Shown in pieces: positions 56,751 through 64,000 of a DNA stretch of 64,000 nt. Below the pieces are notes generated by a model. It was not told where the DNA came from. It saw nothing but the letters and a program-made list of their open reading frames with translations, and made no database searches. Location of the stretch: positions 123,913,453 to 123,977,452 of the forward strand of contig NC_081554.1 of assembly GCF_963082655.1 (NCBI RefSeq), read 5' to 3'. Within the stretch, counting starts at the first letter, position 1, and each line of letters opens with the position of its first letter. Origin of the DNA: Stomoxys calcitrans. Lineage: Eukaryota > Arthropoda > Insecta > Diptera > Muscidae. A program made the translations under genes and the position numbers.

Positions 56751-57230
56751 AAACAAGTAAGAAGGCGTTAAGTTCGGCCGGGCCGAACTTTGGATACCCA
56801 CCACCAGGGTTATATATGTAATCCACCCTTCATCAAAATGCAGTGAAATTGCATGCCTTATGTGCCATAGCAGCTATATTGAAATATGTTCCGATTTGGA
56901 CCAAATGTTATTAAGTACAATAGCTACCGATCTGAACCATATACGACACGGATGTCGAAAAGCCTAACATAAGTCATGGTGTCAAATTTCAGTGAAATCG
57001 GATTATAATAGCGCCTTTTATGGCTCTATGTGGCAGCTATATCCAAATCTGGACCGATCTAGGCCAAATTGGATAATAAATGTGGGCTTAAGACCCTTAA
57101 TCGACCGATCGGTCTATATGGGGGCTATATCAAGATATAGTCCAATATAGCCCATCTTCGAACTTAACCTGCTTATGGACAAATATTTCGGATATTTCGA
57201 TGTGTAGCAAACGGTGGTGGGTATAAAAAA
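56751..57230 (-). mobile_element. Family A2 element, shortened reverse copy
   Basis: AAACAAGTAAGAAGGCGTTA and the perfect stem-loop TTCGGCCGGGCCGAA lead to GGATACCCACCACCAGGGTT. Units with GCCTAACATAAGTCATGGTG follow. The 5' end is ATTTCGATGTGTAGCAAACG and GTGGTGGGTATAAAAAA. The 'GTCCGTCCGTC' leader is deleted. Confidence 0.85.
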
Positions 57231-57466
57231 GACGTATGTTTAACAAGTTTTTAATTGCACGAATTAAAACTGATATCCAATAGAATAAACGGCATGCATC
57301 TGCTTCTACAAAAAGGAAGATTATATTGTGTTCTCTTTCACACATATGTAGTCCGGACCGAAGTGCATATTTACAAATATATGTACGCATAACCGCAAAT
57401 AAAATTTATAACTTCTCTCCCACACAATCAAATTTTCATCAATTCAAGAAAACACCTGGATAAAGA

Positions 57467-58395
57467 AAAACAAGTAAAAGGTCCGAATCTTATATACCCT
57501 CCACCATAGATCGCATTTGTCGAGTTCTCTTTCCGGTATCTCCTTTAAGCCCAACAAAGGATTAAAGAAAATTATTGGAGCTATATCAAGTTCAATATAT
57601 CAAATTGAATGTTGGAGACCATAGTAAAGTCATTTGGTATAATTTCATGCAATTCGAATAAGAATTGGGTCCTTTAGGGGCTCAAGAAACAAAATAGGAA
57701 GATCGATTTATATGGGAGCTGTATCAGGCCATATACCGATTCAGACCATATTTGAAACGGATAATAATTGAGTCCTCTAGAGGCTCAAGAAGTCTAGATC
57801 CCAGATCGGTTAATATGACAGCTATATCAGGTTATTGACCAATTAAAACCATGTTTGGCACAGTTGTTGGAAATCGTAACAAAACACCTCTTGCAAAATT
57901 TCAGCCACATCGGATAGCAATTGCGCCCTATAGAGGCAGGAGAAGTCAAGACCCAAGATCGGTTTATATGTCAGCTATTTCAGATTTGAACCAATCTTAA
58001 CACAGTTGTTGGGAATCGTAACAACACACCTCATGCAAAATTTCAGCCAAATCGTGTAAGAATTGCGCCCTCTAGTGACTTAAGAAGTCAAGATCCAAGA
58101 TCGGTTTATACGGCAGCTATATCAAAACATGGACCGATATGGTCCATTTACAATCCCAACCCACCTTCACTAATAACAAGTATTCGTTCGAAATTTCAAG
58201 CGTCTAGCTTTACTCCTTCGAAAGTTAGCGTGCTTTCGACAGACAGACGGACGGACATGGCTAGATCGGCTTGAAATGACATGACAATGAAGAATATATA
58301 TACTTTATGGGGACTCAGAGGAATATTTCGAGGGGTTAGAAACAGAATGACGAAACTAGTATACGCCCATTCTATGGTGGAGGGTATAACAATGT
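57467..58395 (-). mobile_element. Family A element, reverse, near complete
   Basis: Left AACAAGTAAAAGGTCCGAAT lacks half of the stem-loop, then TATATACCCTCCACCATAGA. About five units follow, then GGACATGGCTAGATCGGCTT, GTTAGAAACAGAATGACGAA and CCCATTCTATGGTGGAGGGT. Confidence 0.85.
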
Positions 58396-58459
58396 GAAAA
58401 ATTTTATAATTATTAAAAAATATAAATTTATGGTGTGAATTGCAAGAGTGCAAAATAAA

Positions 58460-58870
58460 CAAGTCGATTCTTCTAAAATACGAGAGCTATATCTAGTTAT
58501 AGACCGAATTAGGGCATACTTGGTGCAGTTGTTGGAAGTCAAAATTTCAACCAAATCGGATGAAAATTGTGGCTTCCATGGGCTCAAGAAATCAAATCGG
58601 GAGATTGGTTTATATAGGAGCTAAATCCAAATTTGAACTGATATGGCCCATTTGCAATCCACAACGACCTACATGAATATACACAATCTATGCAAAATGT
58701 CAAGCGGGGAGCTTCACCGCTATCGTGATTTCGACAGACGGACGGACTCAGAATGTCGAGAGGATCCAGAATATATATACTTTGTGGGGTCGCAGATCAA
58801 TATTTCGAGGTGTTACAAATGGAATGACTAGATTAGTTTACCCTCATCCTACGGTGGTGGGTATAACAAG
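58460..58870 (-). mobile_element. Family A element, short variant, reverse
   Basis: TACGAGAGCTATATCTAGTT and GTGCAGTTGTTGGAAGTCAA are units; GTGTTACAAATGGAATGACT and CATCCTACGGTGGTGGGTAT form the 5' end. It ends A2-like (GGTGGTGGGTATAACAAG) with family A internal units, a mixed copy. Confidence 0.75.
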
Positions 58871-58962
58871 TAAAAACTTGTTAAGTCAATTGGATAATAA
58901 ATAAAGCGTTTATGGGTTTCATACCGCAAATCGACTGATCGGTCTACTTGGAAGCTATATCA

Positions 58963-61075
58963 GGTTAGGTTGAGGGTGCAGATATCAATCCGACCCATGC
59001 CACTATGGACATACACCTAAGCCAGTCATCATCTTGTTGTGATCTCTAAAAAGAAAATTTTAAGTTAGGAATTCCATGCTACTTACGAAATCCTTAATTG
59101 TTTTCAATACCACTCCCCTAAGTTGATTCATGTCTGATATTGTGTCTCCACCTAAGTACCGGTATCTGTTAGACGCGAAAGCGGGGCAATGACAAAGGAA
59201 ATGCTTCAACGTCTCATCACCTTCCCCGCATGCCCTACACATGATATATCTTGTCGCATCGATTTTATATAAGTAAGCTTGTAGTGCTATTTGTCCCAAT
59301 ATGATACCAATATCTATACTGACCTCCTTCTTGCTTCCTTTCAATAATAGCCTCGTCTTCTCACGATCTGGATCCCTTATGGCAATTTTACTGTCGGTAA
59401 AGATGTTCACACTCGACGTCCTCGCGTTAGCACCACACCACCTCATGCATTCCGTGATCGTCCGGATCTCCGCCCGCAGGAAGGTATTATGGTCAGGCAG
59501 TCTAAAACAGATCTCAGTCCCGCAGGCCCACTCTGTCCTCTAGCTTTGATCCATCCGTGTAACATGATCTTCCAGATGGCAATACTAGAGTTCCGTCAAT
59601 CCAACACTATACCGATGGCAGCAGTGCTTCGCACTCGACTTCGAGGTTCATCTCAGGTATCTGATCAAAAACCTCTTCTCTTCCTTCCAGGTTTCCTATC
59701 GTCGCCTCGATTATACCGCGATGGTATGAGCTGCTCCCATCTTCAATCCATTCTCCCATCGCATTAAGTCTTATAGCCGTAGTGGCTGCCTCACACTTAA
59801 TGTGTATGTCAATGGTTCGGATGTCTAGAATAGTCTCCAGTGCCCTAGTGGGCGTGGTCCTCATCGCTCCGCCTATGCCAAGACAACATGTTCTCTGAAC
59901 ATGTTCTCTGAACCTGTTGTATGGTCCTTATGTTGCACTTTTTCTCCATAGCGGTACACCAAACTACTAAGGCGTAAGCCAGTGGACTATCTTAGGATTC
60001 AGGCTCTATTTCGAGCCTACGGCACATCTACATAGTGTCCAACATCTGTGAGCCTTCTCAGTACGCTCCTGAATGTGACACTTCCAATTCAGTTTCCTGT
60101 CCAAGATCACACCTAAGTATTTGACCTTGTCAGATATCGAAATCGTCTTATTGAGGAAACGTGATGCGTTAAATTGGCCCAACTTCGTCTTCCTCGTGAA
60201 CAGGCATATTTCAGTCTTCTCTGGATTAACATTGAGACCTCTGGGTCTAGCCCAGTCATATGCCATATGCAAGACCATTTCGGCCCTTCTGCATTGCTCG
60301 TTCGGATCCTTACCCCTTAGAAGTATTATAACATCGTCTATATAGCAGACGGGTTCAAGTCCCTCCTCAGTCAGCATCCGTAGTAGGTCATTTATAGTGG
60401 TCACCCATAGGTGTGGCGATAAAATGCCCCCCTGTGGCGTGCCCTCTGCCACTTTCTCCCTTATATTTATGCCATGTGATACACAATTTATCCATCTGTT
60501 CCGTAGCATATGGTTTATCCAGTCTCTAAGGACCGGCTCCACCCGGTACTGATCTAAGGATTGGTTCAGAGTGTTGGTCCGCACATTGTTAAAATCACCC
60601 TCGATGTCAATGCATACCGCCAGTGTTTACGTTTTGGCATCGAAGTATTCTTCTATTTTTTTGTACAACTTCGTGCATGATAGTCTCCACCGACCTTCCC
60701 TTGACATAGGCGTGCTGTTTGTATTTGAGCAGTTCGCTGGATGTCCTACTCTTCATCATGGTGTCCACAATACGTTCCGTGTCCACAATACGTTCCGTGG
60801 TTTTGGTTGACGTAATGCTTATGGGTCTGTAGGCCGTTGGTGTCGCCAAACTTGCCTTGCCGGGCTTGGGTATAAACACCACCCTTGCCTCCTGCCAGGC
60901 TTTCGAAGTATATGCAAGTCCTAGGCACGCTGTGAAAATTTTGGCCAGACGAGGCGCCAGATAGTCTGCCTCTTTCTACAGTAACGCCTGAAATATTCCA
61001 TCAAGTACGGGTGACTTAAATCGTTTGAAGCTCCTCAAGGATTCCTTCACCATAAATTCCGTTATTATATATATA
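58963..61075 (-). mobile_element. LOA-like LINE, 5'-truncated, with target duplication
   Basis: AAGCTATATCA (58952-58962) and AAGCTTTATCA (61076-61086) flank it as an 11-bp target duplication with one difference. On the minus strand its 3' end is GGGTCGGATTGATATCTGCA, CCCTCAACCTAACC. Two 13-18 bp tandem duplications occur inside: GTGTCCACAATACGTTCC (60762-60797) and ATGTTCTCTGAAC (59889-59914). About 2.1 kb is kept, from the start of RT to the 3' end. Confidence 0.9.
59060..61060 (-). pseudogene. LOA-like LINE ORF2: reverse transcriptase, RNase H, C-terminal Cys/His motif
   Basis: Read on the minus strand. 61020-60620: FKSPVLDGIFQALL, EARVVFIPKPGKASLATPTA, YRPISITSTKTTERIVD, HAYVKGRSVETIMHEVVQK; a frameshift follows in an A run near 60650 and a stop near 60630. 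60600-60006: DIEGDFNNVRTN, GTPQGGILSPHLW, the catalytic YIDDVIILL, GLNVNPEKTEICLFTRK, VKYLGVILDRKLNWKCHI. A frameshift is near 60000. 59864-59540: LGIGGAMRTTPTRALETIL, then YTDGSKLEDRVG, the first RNase H Asp. 59500-59060: FLRAEIRTITE (Glu), NIFTDSKIA (second Asp), and MCRACGEGDETLKHFLCHC, the C-terminal CCHC-like motif. RT followed by RNase H with this wording suggests the LOA (Bilbo/Lian) or a nearby clade of the jockey/I group. All catalytic acids listed remain, but the frame is broken in at least four places. Confidence 0.9.
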
Positions 61076-61379
61076 AAGCTTTATCAAATATGGTCTGAAT
61101 TGACCCGTTCAAGAATTTAACATGCGTGCAGCAAAAAGACGTATCTGTGCCAAATTTTTGCTCAATATCTCAATTTTTGAAGGCTGTAGAGTGTTTAAAA
61201 CAGACGGGCACAGGGACATCTTTAAATCGCCTTAGAATTTTACGACGATCCGAAAAATATATACTTTGTAGGGTCAGAAATGGATACTAAGCATTTTTAA
61301 GCTTGCGATCAAGACTTCTGGGCTACGGCTCCTTCAGATCCACACTATTTTTTTTTGTATTGTTTAACTTCTTTCAAAA

Positions 61380-62620
61380 TCATATCGAACGAACTTTACT
61401 ATCATAGACCTTTCTTTTAATTCTCATATCATCCCGATAGAACTTCAAGTCCGATTGAAGGATATTTAGTGGGTGGGCCGGTCCCAGACTCCATCCCAAA
61501 TATGTATACCAGATTCGTAGTCAACTCCCAAAGACCTTTCATTTAATACTTATTTTGTGACGTTCAAGCCAGTTATGGGGGTTTTTGAGGTTGGGAAGAC
61601 CCCGTAGACACCTTGGACCATATTATTTTAACAGATGTGTACTCAACTTCCAAACACCTTTCATTTGACACCTATATTGCCCCAATCGGTAAATATATCC
61701 GGCTGGGGGGTTTTCAGACACCTAGGAATAAATTTTTTTGTAGTCCGCTTTAAAATACCTTCCATTTGATGTCCATATTGGCCAAAGCGGTAAAAGTGTC
61801 AAGTGGTGGTGTTTTTGTGGGTGAGGGCCCCCGACAAATAGGGTGACATTTTAATGCGTAGTTTATACTCTACTCCTATATACCTTTCATATGATACCCA
61901 TATTGTCCCAATTGGCAAATATGTCCGGTCAGGTGGGTTCTGAGATGGGGCGTCCCCCAGGATATTTGACCAAAAATTTAATACCAATTTCATGTTTACA
62001 ACAGACGGACAGACACAATGACATCTTTAAATCGCCTTAGAATTTTACTGGTACGGCCTTTCAGATATTTCGCCCTAATGTGGAATCATTTTCGTGCTCT
62101 ACTCACAATTCGATTCGTGATCTAGTCTCAAATACCTTTCATTTGAGTCACATACTGTCATTATATTGGGTTGCCCAAAAAGTAATTGCGGATTTTTCAT
62201 ATAGTCGGCGTTGACAATTTTTTTCACAGCTTGTGACTCTGTAATTGCATTCTTTCTTCTGTCAGTTATTAGCTGTTACTTTTAGCTTGCTTTAGAAAAA
62301 AAGTGTAAAAAAAAAGTATATTTGATTAAAGTTCATTCTAAGTTTTATTAAAAATCCATTTACTTTCTTTTAAAAAATCCGCAATTACATTTTGGGCAAC
62401 CTAGGTTTATATTTCCATTTGGAGGGTTTTGGAGGTGGCGCGGCCCCCCTAGATATCCCACCCTAAATAAGAATACCAAATTTCTGTTTTTGTGTTATTT
62501 TTAACAAACCAAATTTCGCTTAAATCGCTCCACTCATCTCTGAGATCTGACATTTTTGAAAATAGGGTAAAGGAAGGGTGCGCCCATTAAAGTTTGGATG
62601 TTAGATCTACTTCATTCTAT
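61380..62620 (-). mobile_element. Family H element, reverse, truncated
   Basis: Units read CCTTTCATTTGACACCTATA, ACCTTTCATATGATACCCAT and CGGGGGCC-type GC stretches in plus orientation. The leader block TCGCTCCACTCATCTCTGAG is at the right. A mariner MITE sits at 62166-62403. Near 61990-62045 a copy of the family A leader words ACATCTTTAAATCGCCTTAG intervenes. Confidence 0.8.
62166..62403 (+). mobile_element. Mariner-derived MITE inside family H
   Basis: It starts TTGGGTTGCCCAAAAAGTAA (TA at 62164-62165) and ends TTACATTTTGGGCAACC, with the last bases of the right inverted repeat mutated. The interior joins the mariner 5' untranslated part (ATAGTCGGCGTTGACAATTT to CTTTAGAAAAAAAGTG) to the 3' part (TATATTTGATTAAAGTTCAT). 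Orientation is the same as the 5380-6304 mariner. Confidence 0.95.
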
Positions 62621-62639
62621 TGGTTTTGGGGGTGGATTA

Positions 62640-63617
62640 GAGTTGCCAAACCCTTTGGCCCGAAAGTGGATATTATTCAAACACCACATTTAAGATACAT
62701 ATTGCTATAGTAGGTAAATATATATGGTTTAGGGAATGTTTATGAGGTCAGAGGTCCCTGAAACACTTGGCCATAAAACCGATTCCAGATCCACAAATAT
62801 GTCCAGTTTGAGGGGTATGTAGGGTGGGGCGGCCACCCACGCACTTAGCCCTGAAAAAAATATCAGCATCGTGTTGAGTCCCAATTGCTATTGGTTTAAG
62901 GGGAGACCGCCCCAAACACTTGGCCTCAAAATTATATATCAAATTCGTTTCCTACTATCAAATATCAATCATTTGTGCCCCTTATTGCCATAGTAGGCAA
63001 ACATGACCGGTTTGAAGGTCATGGTTCGTATCGATCCTCACGAATTATTATTTTGTTGTTGTTTTGGTTATCTACATTCAAAATCATATCTCAAAGCTAC
63101 CACATGGCATACCGCATTTTTAAAGATCCGTAGGTCCTTCTGTCTCTATCCCAATTTGAGGGTAAAATGGGTACTCTACTACCAGAGACCTTTTGTTGCT
63201 GTCCTATTCTATACTGATCGGCCTTAATAAATTATATTTAATTCCTTATATCAAGTGGGTGGGCCGATCCCAGACTCTATCCCAAATATGTATACTAGAT
63301 TCGTAGTCAACTCCCGAAGATCTTTCATTTGAAACTCATTTTAAGACGTTGGACATTCATGCCCGATTAAGGGGTTATTGGGGTTAAGGAGGCCCCGCAT
63401 ATATACAAAATTTCGCTTAAATCGGTGCATGTATCTCCGATCCCTCCCTTCGGATATTAAAAATTTGGGGCCCAAACTCTACCATCTGTGAAAATTTCAT
63501 TAAAATCAGTTCAGCCGTTTTTGAGTCTATACGGAACAGACAAACAAACTAACTAACAAACAAACAAATAAACATAAAAACAAAATAACAAAACGCAATT
63601 TCATTTTTATATAATAG
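62640..63617 (-). mobile_element. Family H element, reverse, 5' end intact
   Basis: Units (GGCGGCCACCCACGCACTTA, ATCAAATTCGTTTCCTAC) end on the right with the leader AAATTTCATTAAAATCAGTT, CAGCCGTTTTTGAGTCTATA, CGGAACAGACAAACAAAC and TTTTATATAATAG. The unit order is disturbed by a patch at 63055-63240. Confidence 0.8.
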
Positions 63618-64000
63618 ACTAGCTGAGCCCGGCCCGCATTGCTGCGGCCGATAATGCTATGTTGGAGAGGATTACTCTCAATTTGGAAGTTTCCGCCTAA
63701 TTTCAGTTGAAAATGTATTCGAATTTTCCTGTGGATTTTTCTACACTCAAATACTTCTTATTTAAAAACCACATTGCAATAGTCACTAAAAGTCCTTCTT
63801 GGGGTGTGGTGGACCCCCAGAGACTTGGTCCCAAAAGTGAAAGTCATAGACATATAAATATGTCAGATTTGAGTTTTTTTTTTGTGGGAGTGGTGACCCC
63901 CGAAACACTAAGTCCCACAATTGGATAGCAGATTCGATTTGTACTCTCAAATACCTTACCAAATACCAAATATAAATCCGTTTTGGGAGTGGACGGCCCT
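63618..64000 (-). mobile_element. Second family H element, 3' end intact, runs off the window
   Basis: ACTAGCTGAGCCCGGCCCGC is the reverse of the CTAG-ended terminus and starts immediately after the 5' end of the previous copy. Units (CCACATTGCAATAGTCACTA, GGTGACCCCCGAAACAC) continue to the window edge. Confidence 0.85.

Larger units (their letters stand above)
58866..61300 (-). mobile_element. Family A-type copy split by the LINE insertion
   Basis: The left part 58866-58962 (TTAAGTCAATTGGATAATAA, ATCGACTGATCGGTCTACTT) and the right part 61076-61300 (AATATGGTCTGAATTGACCC, CAGACGGGCACAGGGACATC, AAATATATACTTTGTAGGGT) form one diverged reverse copy. The LINE at 58963-61075 interrupts it. Confidence 0.65.

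Overview
This window looks like a gene-poor stretch of a calyptrate fly genome, most likely Muscidae (Stomoxys, Haematobia or Musca type). The grounds are a first exon of an insect activin-type growth factor with a Drosophila-like start context, an AT-rich background, DD34D mariner, LOA-like and RTE-like LINE remnants, tRNA-headed SINEs, and two very abundant dispersed families with internal tandem arrays. The species assignment rests on recollection of these repeat types, not on a search.

Layout. 1-2402: intron of the growth-factor gene, holding SINEs and a LINE remnant. 2403-3273 (minus): the only convincing host coding sequence, a signal peptide, a His-rich linker and the start of an activin/inhibin-like prodomain, ending at a splice donor. 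The remaining exons would lie left of the window. 3.3-9.5 kb: 5' flank, a degenerate tandem repeat and an internally deleted mariner with intact TA target sites. 9.5-24.6 kb: copies of family A (Helentron-like, 153-bp internal units) and family H (about 130-bp units, CTAG-ended), an unclassified element with a two-block protein remnant at 13.4-14.9 kb, and the 5' half of a LOA-like LINE. 24.6-26.3 kb: an internally deleted RTE-like LINE. 26-50 kb: mostly family A and H fragments, SINEs, transposase relics, a fold-back element at 36.3 kb and a minisatellite at 49 kb. 51-52.7 kb: a 5'-truncated RTE-like LINE with a perfect 13-bp target-site duplication. 53.8-64 kb: two short mariner derivatives, a family A composite holding a SINE, a 5'-truncated LOA-like LINE inside another family A copy, and two family H copies joined head to tail at the right edge.

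How it works together. Apart from the growth-factor gene, the content is a layered record of transposition. Nesting gives a relative chronology: A3 arrays are older than the S1 SINE and the LOA-like LINE that entered family A copies, and family H is older than the mariner MITE that sits in it. Possible autonomous/non-autonomous pairs are visible: the mariner and its MITEs, and perhaps the LOA-like LINE and the S2 SINE, which share a CCTAA-type tail. No complete, intact transposon open reading frame is present. Most long open frames elsewhere arise because the 153-bp unit is a multiple of three.
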